From Rhizobium sp. BK602 (GTDB taxonomy: Bacteria; Pseudomonadota; Alphaproteobacteria; Rhizobiales; Rhizobiaceae): a stretch of DNA of 64,000 nucleotides. A model generated the notes under the pieces. It did no database searches. It was given only the letters and a program-made list of their open reading frames with translations, and was not told the DNA's origin. The DNA lies in assembly GCF_014195095.1 (NCBI RefSeq), contig NZ_JACIBC010000010.1, forward strand, positions 62,001 to 126,000, in the 5' to 3' direction. A program made the translations under genes and the position numbers. Below, one piece after another: positions 23,896 to 32,558 of the stretch (position 1 is the stretch's first letter; the number at the start of each line of letters is the position of its first letter).

Positions 23896-25233
23896 ATGGC
23901 AATGAATATTCACTCCCGCTCGCCCGTTCGCTCCGCCTCCGGCACCGGCAGGCGTTATAGTTCTGTTGCCATCATCCTTCACTGGGCGACCGCGCTTCTG
24001 GTGATCTCCATGATCCCGATGGGCTGGTGGATGGTCAGGGCCATCGACAAGCCCGGCACGCAGCAAGTCGCCTATCAATTGTTTCAGGTGCATAAATCCA
24101 TCGGCTTCGCCATCCTGGCGCTGACGCTGCTGCGTATCGTCTGGCGTCTCACTCATCCCGTTCCGGCCCTGCCCGCCGGCATGAAAGGATGGGAGCGGTT
24201 GCTGGCGCGCATCACCCATGTCGCCTTTTACGGCCTGCTGCTTGCCATTCCCCTCACCGGCTGGGTCTATGTCTCGGCCGGCTGGGCCATCGGCACCGAC
24301 CGGCCGCTGATGGTGGCGACCTCATGGTTCGGCCTCTTCGCCATTCCGCATCTGCCGGGGCTTGAAGGCATGCGCTCGCTTGCTTTCGGCGCCATGGGCG
24401 CCCACGCCTACATGGCCTATGGCGGCGCCCTGCTCATCGGCCTGCATGTGGCGGCGGCGCTGAAGCATCATTTCCTCGATCGCGACGGCGTCCTCGCCCA
24501 GATGCTGCCTTTCCTGCGCGGCACGAATCACGATGATCACCATGCGCCGGCCGGCATGGCTCTGTTGCCCCGCAGCGCCGGTATCGCCTTCGTCATGCTG
24601 ATCGGCGTCGTCGGCTGTTGGCTGCATCTGCCAGACCCACGCGCCGACATACCGATCGCCGCAGAAAACGCCGCGCCGGCCGCGGTTTCGGTTTCGGTTT
24701 CGCCTGTAGCCTCCGCCTCGGCCGAAGAGGCCAGCGCCACCGCCTGGACCATCGACAAGGCAGCCTCCAGCATCCACTTCGGCGGCACGCATGCGGGCAA
24801 GACCTTCGACGGCCACTTCGACGAATGGAACGGCGACATCCGCTTCGACCCCGCCAACCTGGCCGGCTCGAAAGCCGTCATCACCGTGGCTACCATCTCC
24901 GCCAAAACCGGCGATGCCACCCAGGAAGGCTCGCTGAAAAACGGGGAATGGTTCAACTCCGCGCGTTTTCCCGAGGCGCGTTTCGAAACCAGCAGCTTCA
25001 AATCGCTCGGCGGCGACCGCTACGAGGCCGACGCCACCCTGACCATCAAGAACAAGACCATCCCCCTCATCCTGCCATTTACCTACAAGCCACAGGGCGA
25101 CACCGCGGCAGTCGAGGGCAATGTCGAGCTCGACCGCGCAGCACTGGACCTCGGCATGTTCTCCGATCCGGCAGCCGAATGGGTCTCCAAGATCATCAAG
25201 GTCAGGATCGCCGTGACGGCGAGGAAACGGTAA
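23896..25233 (+). CDS. Cytochrome b561-YceI fusion protein
   Basis: 445 residues. The N-terminal half (about 20-235) is a four-helix di-heme cytochrome b561 of the bacterial type: RYSSVAIILHWATALLV with its heme histidine, VHKSIGFAILALTLLRI, LARITHVAFYGLLLAIPLTGW, and the C-terminal LLIGLHVAAALKHHF. After a further hydrophobic segment (about 225-245) and an Ala/Ser/Val linker, residues about 275-443 form a YceI domain (WTIDKAASSIHFGGTHAGK ... VEGNVELDRAALDLG). The b561 half probably moves electrons across the inner membrane, with the YceI half in the periplasm, perhaps carrying an isoprenoid quinone. ATG at 23896 or 23902. Confidence 0.92.
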   Translation: MAMNIHSRSPVRSASGTGRRYSSVAIILHWATALLVISMIPMGWWMVRAIDKPGTQQVAYQLFQVHKSIGFAILALTLLRIVWRLTHPVPALPAGMKGWERLLARITHVAFYGLLLAIPLTGWVYVSAGWAIGTDRPLMVATSWFGLFAIPHLPGLEGMRSLAFGAMGAHAYMAYGGALLIGLHVAAALKHHFLDRDGVLAQMLPFLRGTNHDDHHAPAGMALLPRSAGIAFVMLIGVVGCWLHLPDPRADIPIAAENAAPAAVSVSVSPVASASAEEASATAWTIDKAASSIHFGGTHAGKTFDGHFDEWNGDIRFDPANLAGSKAVITVATISAKTGDATQEGSLKNGEWFNSARFPEARFETSSFKSLGGDRYEADATLTIKNKTIPLILPFTYKPQGDTAAVEGNVELDRAALDLGMFSDPAAEWVSKIIKVRIAVTARKR

Positions 25234-25396
25234 TCCAACGACTCTGCCGTGGCCGCTCTGCATTCATCCATCGAATACAAGGAGCCCATCAGGACAAATG
25301 AAACTAGGCTCCAGAAACGACAAGGCAGTGAGCTAATTCGAATTTGCGTTCGAAACGGCGATTTGCGCTTAGACAAGACGCTTTCTGATCCCAACA

Positions 25397-25426
25397 CGGG
25401 TCAATAGCCATCCGGCTATTGACCCG
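25397..25426 (-). terminator. Hairpin at the end of the membrane-glycan operon
   Basis: A perfect 13-bp stem (CGGGTCAATAGCC / GGCTATTGACCCG) with loop ATCC, overlapping the stop codon of the minus-strand gene that ends at 25416. There is no strong T-run. Confidence 0.5.
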
Positions 25427-27770
25427 CAAATGTCAAATCGGCACGAAGCAGCCCGATACCCAATATTCGCCCATCCGGCGAGCCCAGCAGCGCTTGTGGA
25501 GATGTCGCGCTCGGGATCTTGACCGTGATCTCCTGATGGGTCACTCGCCCATCCAGCGGCACCGGAACCTCATTGCCATCCGCAGTCGTCACGACGGCCG
25601 TCTTGGTCCAGCCGTCGTTTCCGATCCTGCTCGCAAATTCGATTTCGACCGGCCGCTGCGGGCTGGCGCCAAACACATCAAAGTGCAGGAGAGCAAGGCA
25701 TTGCTTTGTGTCACACGCCCTTGGGACGGGAAGCACCAGCTTGGCGTCAGATTGCGACCATACATGGTTTTCTTCCAGAGTATTCCATCCCAGCGGTAAG
25801 ATGAATGCGCTATCCTGCATCGCCGAACCAAACACTATCGGAAATTGGATGCGCGCGAATACGGCATCCTGCAGCAGCTTGTGCCCAGCCTCTCCGCGAT
25901 ACTCTGGCCTCAGCCTGATAACCGCGAACAGGTCGCCGTCCTCCACCGCAAGATAAGGTATCTCCTCCATTTTCCGGATCACGGAGCCAAGCGCGGTCTT
26001 GTGTTGGTCAGGACAATAGAACCCGGGATAATTGCTCCAATCCTCCCGAGCGCCTTCCGAAAGCATGGCCTGCGTTTGACTGACGCATGGCCATAGATGC
26101 GCGGACCAAAGCGTATCGAAATAGGGAACGACCACCGCATCCACCGTCCGGTTTGCAAGCAACTGAACGATATGCGAACTCTTGCCCTGATCGAGCGGCT
26201 CATCCAACGTCCGCATATCCGTGGGCCAATTTGCCATGGCATCCGCGAGATTTTTGTCGCCGCCTATATTGAAGCTGCGGAAGCCCAATTTTGGTGCCAG
26301 ATAATTTACGATGAAATCATTTCGCCATGGGGCAAACGCAACGGTTTCATCGCGAGAAATGCTGGTGCGAAGCGGCGCGACCAGATCCTGATCGATCTGA
26401 AGAAACTGCATCCTGTTGTCGAGAAGCGAACGGAACCTCTCCGGAAGAGCGGGAACATTAAGAAGTGTGACGAGTGCCAACGCGACAACCGGCAGCCCAT
26501 GGTGCTTTTCACGGCTCCCCGACCAGACAACCACCACCATCCATAATGCGAATATGCCTAGCGCGGACCAGCGGTAGGCCGATCGCATGGATTTGAAGCC
26601 GGGCAAGGTTTCGGATATCCATGCACTGCCCGTCGGCCCCAGGGCGAATTCGGCTGGCATTGTCGCACTCTGTTCGCGCGGATGGGCAAGTTGAAGCTCC
26701 GGTGGCTTGACCGCGTCGATTTTCAGGGAAGGGCCGAGCGCCATATAAAAGGCGATTAATGCAATCGCCATGAAACATGTTGCAAGACCGCGCCCTTGTC
26801 TCGTCTGCCACCAAGCTAACAAAGCCGCCGTGATTATCGGCAGCGCGAAAGTCGTCTTCCAGACTGAATAATCGCCGAAATATGTCGCGTTCGTGCGGCT
26901 TTTGCTCGCTCCGATCATGTCAAGCAACCAGTGCATTCCCTTTGTCGGAATGACCACGAATGATAGATCGAGCCCCCATCCCCGAAAGAAATCGATTGAA
27001 TTCTGCTCGTAGCTATATCGGCCGATATAGGTGGCGAAGGCCAGATAGGCCAAGGCGAAGCTGACGATATGGACGGGCAATGCCCTCGTCAGCAGATCGC
27101 TACGCTTGCCTGCGTCGGTCACCAGGCAATAGCCGAGCAGAAGGCTCGATCCGGCCGCGAACATGACGAACGTGTAGCCGTCCATGAAAACGGAGATGAA
27201 AGCCACCAGCGGATAAAGCATGGTTGCGCTGATCGGACCAGCCGCGGCATCGAACCGAAAAAGGCGAAATGCAGCCAGGAAGTAAAAAGGCAGAAGCGCG
27301 ATACCGAGCGAAAGCATCGAGTAACCGGCGTGAGCCCAAATGACAGGCATGCTGGTCCATGTCACGGCACAGAGAATCGAAACGGACCGTGTCGCCCCGC
27401 GCAAGCGAGCAATGAGATATGCCGAACAAAAGGCCAGCGTGAGCCAAAACGCGGCCATACCGGCATAAGCGTCGGCAGGATGCAAACCCAGGCGGATCAG
27501 CCAGCTCGCGGGCAAGGCACCGGAGAGCCCAAATGCGATCGCCGACGGTATGGGGAGCCCGAAATCATGCGCATGAAGATCCAGCAGGCTGCCATTGGCG
27601 AATGACTGCGCAAAACCGGTAGCCCAGACCGCTTGCCCGAGGGTCGGCATCATCAGAAATGGCACCGCGCCATGGAGCAAAAGCACCCACACGAGCGACA
27701 AGATCGCAAAAACGGACTCCCGCATGGTCCAGCGGTCGGCGCGCGCCGTATCGGTGTCGATGTTTCGCAT
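25416..27770 (-). CDS. Large polytopic membrane protein, possible GT-C-type glycosyltransferase
   Basis: 784 residues. The N-terminal ~450 residues hold about ten to twelve hydrophobic segments, and the remaining ~330 residues form a soluble, probably periplasmic domain with beta-rich pattern. The first large loop contains DLHAHDFGLPIPSAIAFGL; an acidic residue here is where GT-C enzymes keep the catalytic aspartate. Such enzymes take a sugar from a polyprenyl-phosphate donor. I do not recognise a named family, so this is inference from topology and from its place in an operon with GT2, methyltransferase and flippase-like genes. It starts one base after the previous gene ends. Confidence 0.65.
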   Translation of the reverse strand: MRNIDTDTARADRWTMRESVFAILSLVWVLLLHGAVPFLMMPTLGQAVWATGFAQSFANGSLLDLHAHDFGLPIPSAIAFGLSGALPASWLIRLGLHPADAYAGMAAFWLTLAFCSAYLIARLRGATRSVSILCAVTWTSMPVIWAHAGYSMLSLGIALLPFYFLAAFRLFRFDAAAGPISATMLYPLVAFISVFMDGYTFVMFAAGSSLLLGYCLVTDAGKRSDLLTRALPVHIVSFALAYLAFATYIGRYSYEQNSIDFFRGWGLDLSFVVIPTKGMHWLLDMIGASKSRTNATYFGDYSVWKTTFALPIITAALLAWWQTRQGRGLATCFMAIALIAFYMALGPSLKIDAVKPPELQLAHPREQSATMPAEFALGPTGSAWISETLPGFKSMRSAYRWSALGIFALWMVVVVWSGSREKHHGLPVVALALVTLLNVPALPERFRSLLDNRMQFLQIDQDLVAPLRTSISRDETVAFAPWRNDFIVNYLAPKLGFRSFNIGGDKNLADAMANWPTDMRTLDEPLDQGKSSHIVQLLANRTVDAVVVPYFDTLWSAHLWPCVSQTQAMLSEGAREDWSNYPGFYCPDQHKTALGSVIRKMEEIPYLAVEDGDLFAVIRLRPEYRGEAGHKLLQDAVFARIQFPIVFGSAMQDSAFILPLGWNTLEENHVWSQSDAKLVLPVPRACDTKQCLALLHFDVFGASPQRPVEIEFASRIGNDGWTKTAVVTTADGNEVPVPLDGRVTHQEITVKIPSATSPQALLGSPDGRILGIGLLRADLTFAGQ

Positions 27771-27771
27771 G

Positions 27772-28695
27772 TCAGCTATCTTCTGAATTCAAGAACATGA
27801 AGGTCGTGGCAACCACGACATCGCCAAGCATCGTTACAATCCGATATCCAAGCGCAGCCGCCGTTGCCTCGGCCATGGGCAGACCGGTGGTGGTAAGGCC
27901 GGCGATCAGCACGGCCTCTCGCACGCCAAGGCCGCCAGGAGCGCCGGGAACAACGAAACCGAGGAACCACGCGGTCGTCCCTATGCCGATGATGTCGATT
28001 AAACCAACGCTACCGCCGAGGCTCTTGCAAAGACCGGCCAGCAGCAGGCCGCATCCCGTGAAGAACAACAGATATGTGATCACGGCCAAGACCAGTGCCC
28101 CAAGCGTTCGGTAGCCGATCGCCACAATCCGAAACCGAACCACCAGGACAGTGGCGATGACCAGCAAAATCATGCCGGCCGCCGCCGCGATGTCGACCAA
28201 CGTCCGGTGGTCAAAGCCATGCGCCGCCAAAGCTTGAACCAGAATCGGCCTTGCCAGAACCGTCGCCAGCATCGATGCCGCCAATACGATGGTCAGCAAC
28301 TCTCCCACCTGGGCGAAAGCGAGCGCCTTATTGGAAGCTCCCGCTTTCTTGGCGAAACCATAGCGGCCGACCATATGGAGCACGTTGCTCGGGAGGTACT
28401 TGTAGATCTGGGTCCGCCCACAAATGGCAAGTGCCTGAAGCAAACCCAACGAAGGTCCGTCGACGGATGAAAGCAGCCGGTGCCATGCCAATCCGATGAG
28501 CTGCAGGAGGGCCGCGTAGATCACGACCGCGCCGGCAACTGCTGAAAGAAACAAAGGGGACGACAGGCTTTGGCGCAGACCGTCGAAGGAGCGATAGGCC
28601 GCAAGGCCAACGACCGCGATCGCCACCAGACTCAGGATGAGGCCGGCGGCATGCGCATACGATTTCAGTCGATTTGCCGATGCAGCCTCAAGCAC
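27772..28695 (-). CDS. Flippase-like integral membrane protein (UPF0104/lysylphosphatidylglycerol synthase TM family)
   Basis: 307 residues with about eight hydrophobic segments. Landmarks of the family include HRLLSSVDG near residue 75, CGRTQIYKYLPSNVLHMVGRYG around residue 90, and the terminal AWFLGFVVPGAPGGLGVREAVL. This group is proposed to move lipid-linked substrates or lipids across the membrane. In its operon it would plausibly transport the lipid-linked sugar made by the GT2 enzyme. It overlaps the methyltransferase gene by eight bases. Confidence 0.85.
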   Translation of the reverse strand: MLEAASANRLKSYAHAAGLILSLVAIAVVGLAAYRSFDGLRQSLSSPLFLSAVAGAVVIYAALLQLIGLAWHRLLSSVDGPSLGLLQALAICGRTQIYKYLPSNVLHMVGRYGFAKKAGASNKALAFAQVGELLTIVLAASMLATVLARPILVQALAAHGFDHRTLVDIAAAAGMILLVIATVLVVRFRIVAIGYRTLGALVLAVITYLLFFTGCGLLLAGLCKSLGGSVGLIDIIGIGTTAWFLGFVVPGAPGGLGVREAVLIAGLTTTGLPMAEATAAALGYRIVTMLGDVVVATTFMFLNSEDS

Positions 28696-29311
28696 GACGG
28701 CAAAGAACCATGGTCCAGGGAAGCGGCTTGCGGACCTCGACTATCTCGAACCTCTTCCGCAGCAGAGCGAGAAACGCAGCGCTCGACCAATGCTGTATAT
28801 GGCCCGGAGTATTGCCGAGATCCCCGATATATTTACCGCGCGCCAGGTTCAAGACGCGCCAGATCGGCTCTCTTGGCACGCTGACGAGCAAATATGGATT
28901 CGCCAGCGACTGCAGGACGTCCAGTGCGCGATCCGTTTGAGGAACGTGCTCAAGCACTTCGCAACAAATCACCAATTCGGCCGAGACGTCGGCCGGCTTC
29001 AAATCGAAGAGCGATCGGGTTTCGAATCGATTGGCAATATTGCGCGATACGCATTGCTCGTTGGCTTCAGCGACGCTTGTCTCCTCCAGATCGCTTCCAT
29101 GAACCTCCCAGCCGCGGTCGTGCAGCCGCATCGAAAGATTACCCTCGCCACAGCCGACTTCGTATGCGTTGCGAACCCCAGCTTTCTCGGTCAACTCATC
29201 GAAGCTACTCAAAAAGCCGTTCATCAAATAGCGGGCGACAGGATTTCGCGTGTTGTATTTGTCGTAATAGTTGCCCGCGACATTATCGTATTTTGGAAGT
29301 ATATCGGTCAT
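28688..29311 (-). CDS. Class I SAM-dependent methyltransferase
   Basis: 207 residues. SAM motif I is NAYEVGCGEGNLSMRL, the acidic loop is VHGSDLEETS, and VICCEVLEHVPQTDRAL is the post-motif typical of UbiE-like methyltransferases. No membrane segments. It overlaps the GT2 gene by four bases (ATGA) and the flippase gene by eight. The substrate could be a sugar or a lipid head group of the same glycan. Confidence 0.88.
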   Translation of the reverse strand: MTDILPKYDNVAGNYYDKYNTRNPVARYLMNGFLSSFDELTEKAGVRNAYEVGCGEGNLSMRLHDRGWEVHGSDLEETSVAEANEQCVSRNIANRFETRSLFDLKPADVSAELVICCEVLEHVPQTDRALDVLQSLANPYLLVSVPREPIWRVLNLARGKYIGDLGNTPGHIQHWSSAAFLALLRKRFEIVEVRKPLPWTMVLCRRA

Positions 29312-30321
29312 TGCCTCTGGCTCCGCTTGTTCTCTTCGTCAGCTTCCGATCTGGACCAGATGGAATGGGTCGCCGCCCGATTGTTCATCTCCTGCTGAAG
29401 CTGCCGTATCCTGATTTCTTCAAGCAGTTGTCGGTTGACGGCGATAAGCTCGGCTAGGACGCCGCTCATCGCAACAATCCCCGCGAGCGCGATCAGTGCG
29501 CTGGAAAGGACGAGCGACTGGATATTACCGCTGCCTTCCCCGATCATGTACTTATAGAGGAAGCGTGCGATCATCAAAACTCCAGGTACAGCGATGATCG
29601 CCGCACAAGTCGTAAAAAAGCGCAGCGGGCTATAGACGATAAAGATCCTGACGATCGTCACCAGCGAGCGGCGAATATAGCTCGGGATGCTCTTCACGAG
29701 CCTCGAAGGCCGCAGATCACCATTCACCCGAATCGGTACCGAGGTAATGGGAATGTCCTTGCGCCCAGCCTGGATGATCGTTTCAAGCGTGTAAGTATAG
29801 CGGTTAAAGACATTCAGCTGCATCGCTGCATCGCGATGGATGGCGCGAAACCCGCTGGGCGCATCGGCAACCGACGTATCGCTTGCCAGCTTTACCGTCC
29901 AGCTGCCAAATCGCTGGAGGATTTTCTTGATCGGGGAGAAATGCTCTATTTCGCTGATCGGCCTGGCGCCGACCACGATCTGTGCCCGCTTCTCCAATAT
30001 CGGCCGCACGAGATCAGGGATACAGGACGCATCATACTGATTGTCGGCATCCGTATTGACGATGACATCCGCCCCCAGCTTCAAGGCGGTTTCGATACCA
30101 GCCATGAAGGCTTTCGCAAGACCTTGATTGTGCGTAAGGGAAACGATGTGGTCGACGCCGTTTTCGGTGGCAACGCGGACGGTTCCGTCGGTGGAACCAT
30201 CATCAACAACCAGCCATTCGACTTCGTCGAACCCATCGACTTGTCGCGGAAGAGCCGCCAGTGCAATCGGCAATGTTTCTTCTTCGTTCAAACAGGGTAT
30301 TTGAATAATGAGTTTTGGCAA
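29308..30321 (-). CDS. GT2-family polyprenyl-phosphate glycosyltransferase (dolichol-P-mannose synthase-like)
   Basis: 337 residues from a TTG at 30319-30321, preceded by AGAGGG. The frame is open further upstream, but that translation looks non-coding. The GT-A core starts immediately: LIIQIPCLNEEETLPIALA, WLVVDDGSTDGT, and the metal-binding NTDADNQYD, followed by GFRAIHRDA. Two C-terminal hydrophobic segments (about 230-255 and 270-295) anchor it to the membrane, then a basic tail. It probably loads a sugar onto a polyprenyl phosphate for the membrane enzyme encoded downstream. First gene of the four-gene operon. Confidence 0.87.
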   Translation of the reverse strand: MPKLIIQIPCLNEEETLPIALAALPRQVDGFDEVEWLVVDDGSTDGTVRVATENGVDHIVSLTHNQGLAKAFMAGIETALKLGADVIVNTDADNQYDASCIPDLVRPILEKRAQIVVGARPISEIEHFSPIKKILQRFGSWTVKLASDTSVADAPSGFRAIHRDAAMQLNVFNRYTYTLETIIQAGRKDIPITSVPIRVNGDLRPSRLVKSIPSYIRRSLVTIVRIFIVYSPLRFFTTCAAIIAVPGVLMIARFLYKYMIGEGSGNIQSLVLSSALIALAGIVAMSGVLAELIAVNRQLLEEIRIRQLQQEMNNRAATHSIWSRSEADEENKRSQRQ

Positions 30322-30750
30322 TTTAACCCTCTTTTGAAGCCCCCCGGAAAGGGAAACGCGTCTCGCGAGACTGGCAATCCATCGTGAACCAGTTACCTTG
30401 GTGCGATTATTTCCGCAACATCGCCAATTGTCAGCCCTGTTGATGGTCTGGATACCAATACTGAAGAGGTGTTTTCGCTTTACGGTCGCACCAACGCATT
30501 TGCGATAATGCGAGAACTCAGACTTCAGGTTGACGGGCGATCGTCGTTCGGAGCAGCAACTCGAACCGACATCGACGGCACGCGGCACCGGACGGATTTC
30601 GATACCGAGGCCATCCCGAGCTCCGAACATATGTTTATCGGTTGTATAGAGGCAGCCTGCCGTTGCGAAGGTCGCTATCGACCTGTCCTCGTCCCACCTC
30701 GTAGGAATAAGTGACGATCTCGGCACGCCGGCCCAGTAGGTGTATTGCTT
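30322..30750. other. Intergenic region upstream of the glycan operon
   Basis: About 430 bp with no gene I can support. It holds the promoter of the minus-strand glycan operon and the 3' flank of chaC. An open frame continues from the GT2 gene to 30726, but its composition is not protein-like. Confidence 0.5.
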
Positions 30751-31506
30751 TTAGGGAACCGCCCCGTCTAACTTGTGGATCGCCCTGATTTCGTCGGCGA
30801 CCAGCTTTTGCAGCTGCCAGAGGTTACGGTCGCGGATTCCCCATTCCTCCAGGTGCTTGACCGTCAGGTACAGGTATTCCGCGCAGGAGCCCATATGGCC
30901 GCAGGCGCGTGCCAGCACGCGTGCCACCGTCTCCAGCGGCAGCTTGGAGGTGACGCGTTCGCCCTTCGGGTCTGCCCAGAAGACGAGGGCGCGCACGGGT
31001 CCCTGCGTCGTCTGTACCCGTATCCAGCGTATCGTTGCCGCATCCTCAAGCGAGCCGACTTCGCGGCGGAGCATGCGGCGGATCTGGCCGAGCCGGTCGT
31101 GATCGGCGAGGCGGAAGACGATCGCCTTGCAATAGCCGCCGCGCTTGAGCGCCAGCATGAGCCCAGGCTGCGTCTGCGACCCCCGCCAGCGGGCGATTTC
31201 CAGGCAAAAGGAACGGTGCCAGCCGGTAACGGCACCGATGCGGGATTCGACCGCGTCGAAATCCGGCTTCCATATCAGCGATCCATAGGCAAAGATCCAA
31301 AGCGCGTCGCCTTCCGCCTCGCGATGAAGCCGCTCGGCCAGGGCCTCCACTTCGCTGTCGCTGATCGGTCTGCGGCGCGGGTCCGGACCGGGATCGACCT
31401 CGGCACGCAGGCTGAAGGAGACCAGCTCATCCGTCAGCTCCATCTTCGACGCGCCGAGCGGCACCTCGTCTTGCCAAACGGATATGGTCTGCGCCGCCTT
31501 CTGCAT
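30751..31506 (-). CDS. ChaC-type gamma-glutamylcyclotransferase
   Basis: 251 residues from the ATG at 31504-31506; a GTG three codons upstream is an alternative. The signature is WIFAYGSLIWKP (about residues 68-79), followed by GWHRSFCLEIARWRG and GYCKAIVFRL. ChaC enzymes degrade glutathione to 5-oxoproline and Cys-Gly in the cytosol. The N-terminal 60 residues are an extension of low conservation. It closes a possible minus-strand operon with two small genes (31893-32084, 31520-31828). Confidence 0.88.
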   Translation of the reverse strand: MQKAAQTISVWQDEVPLGASKMELTDELVSFSLRAEVDPGPDPRRRPISDSEVEALAERLHREAEGDALWIFAYGSLIWKPDFDAVESRIGAVTGWHRSFCLEIARWRGSQTQPGLMLALKRGGYCKAIVFRLADHDRLGQIRRMLRREVGSLEDAATIRWIRVQTTQGPVRALVFWADPKGERVTSKLPLETVARVLARACGHMGSCAEYLYLTVKHLEEWGIRDRNLWQLQKLVADEIRAIHKLDGAVP

Positions 31507-31519
31507 GGTCGTCACGCCA

Positions 31520-31828
31520 TCAATGCACGGTGAACACGGCCGTTTCAGGCTGGCGCCGCTGCAGCAGGCTCACGAGCATCGCCGCCTCCCTTATGATTGT
31601 CGAGAATGCCGCATTGTCCGCATGGCTTATCCTTGCCGTCATGTCACCGATGATTATCGTCAACCGCATGATCAGGGCGCGATGGTTCGGTTCGTAGACG
31701 CTGCCCTGCCGCTCGGTAATGTCGACCAGCGCCCAAACCAGTCGCTCGATCACCTGCCTGCGATATCGCCGCGTATCCGCGGACGCGCTTCCATCGAGCC
31801 CTAGAATATTGTCCATCACGTCGCGCAT
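31520..31828 (-). CDS. Small hypothetical protein
   Basis: 102 residues from the ATG at 31826-31828; the longer in-frame start is out of keeping with the sequence that follows. It appears all-helical (RRYRRQVIERLVWALVDITER..., AAFSTIIREAAMLVSLLQRR), with no signal or membrane segment and no recognised family. It ends 13 bp before the chaC start on the same strand. Confidence 0.5.
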   Translation of the reverse strand: MRDVMDNILGLDGSASADTRRYRRQVIERLVWALVDITERQGSVYEPNHRALIMRLTIIIGDMTARISHADNAAFSTIIREAAMLVSLLQRRQPETAVFTVH

Positions 31829-31892
31829 GCCGCATCCCCCATTGCCCGTATTGCAGCCGCCAGCGATACGCCCCCGGTGCTGGCGGCCATTG

Positions 31893-32084
31893 TCATGCGG
31901 ATAGCCGTCTTGCATGGGAGAGAAGATCGCTCAGCGGCGCTTCGGTTCCAAAGACGGACAAGAGACGGTTTTCCTCGGCCTTCTCCAGCCGGAACCGGCG
32001 GGCAAAATCGAAGACGCTCCAGGGCTCTTCGCCCATCCTCGGCGCATTCGTCGTCTTCAGTCCCTCTTCCGAATGCTGACGCAT
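31893..32084 (-). CDS. Small hypothetical protein with FDFARRF...EENRL motif
   Basis: 63 residues from the ATG at 32082-32084. The core VFDFARRFRLEKAEENRLLSVFG and a terminal LSDLLSHARR look like a compact helical protein seen in several rhizobia; the function is not known to me. It leads the possible operon with 31520-31828 and chaC (64 bp gap). Confidence rests on the ordered, amphipathic sequence rather than on a family. Confidence 0.5.
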   Translation of the reverse strand: MRQHSEEGLKTTNAPRMGEEPWSVFDFARRFRLEKAEENRLLSVFGTEAPLSDLLSHARRLSA

Positions 32085-32558
32085 CGCGCATCTCCATGTG
32101 GCTGGCAGCCGGCAATCCGGCTCCGATCGAAGGAAAGACGACAATATGGCGCGACATCGAAGCGAGCCATCGGCGTTTTTCCGTGTTGGCTCAATATTGT
32201 CCATCAAAATAGTAGATTAAAGAAATATACGCCCTTCCACCCGCCCCCTGAGGAAAAATCCGTCCTGCCTTTGCGGATGTCATGGCCGGCCGTTCCGCGA
32301 TACCCCGCCATCCGCATGGGGTATCAGCCGTCGGGACGGAACGCTGCGCGATATAATTGATTTAATATATAGACTATATGATTTATATGGCGCTAGAAGA
32401 GGCATACGAAGTTTCATTTGCCAGCAAAACATGATGCCAGCCACGTTCGATCCACCCCAAACAGGCATATCCGCCTCCCTCGCCCCCGACGCATGGAGAA
32501 GGGACGCGCGATCGCCGACCCTGGCAAGCACCCTCTTTTTCGTTCGCGGAGATAGAAT
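32085..32558. other. Divergent intergenic region with a nested hairpin
   Basis: 474 bp with alternating AT-rich and GC-rich parts. 32345-32400 is AT-rich (several TATA-like hexamers) and may hold the promoter for the acetyltransferase gene. A nested inverted repeat lies at 32292-32342. No small RNA family is recognised. Confidence 0.45.
32292..32342. promoter_or_regulatory. Nested inverted repeat in the divergent gap
   Basis: The inner stem GATACCCC (32299-32306) pairs with GGGGTATC (32318-32325). The outer arms CGTTCC and GGAACG can also pair. It could be a transcript-end or regulatory RNA structure. Confidence 0.4.

Noticed and set aside
30751..31515. GTG at 31515 as the chaC start
   Set aside because: Neither candidate has a strong ribosome site; the ATG three codons downstream is the simpler choice and the difference is only three residues.
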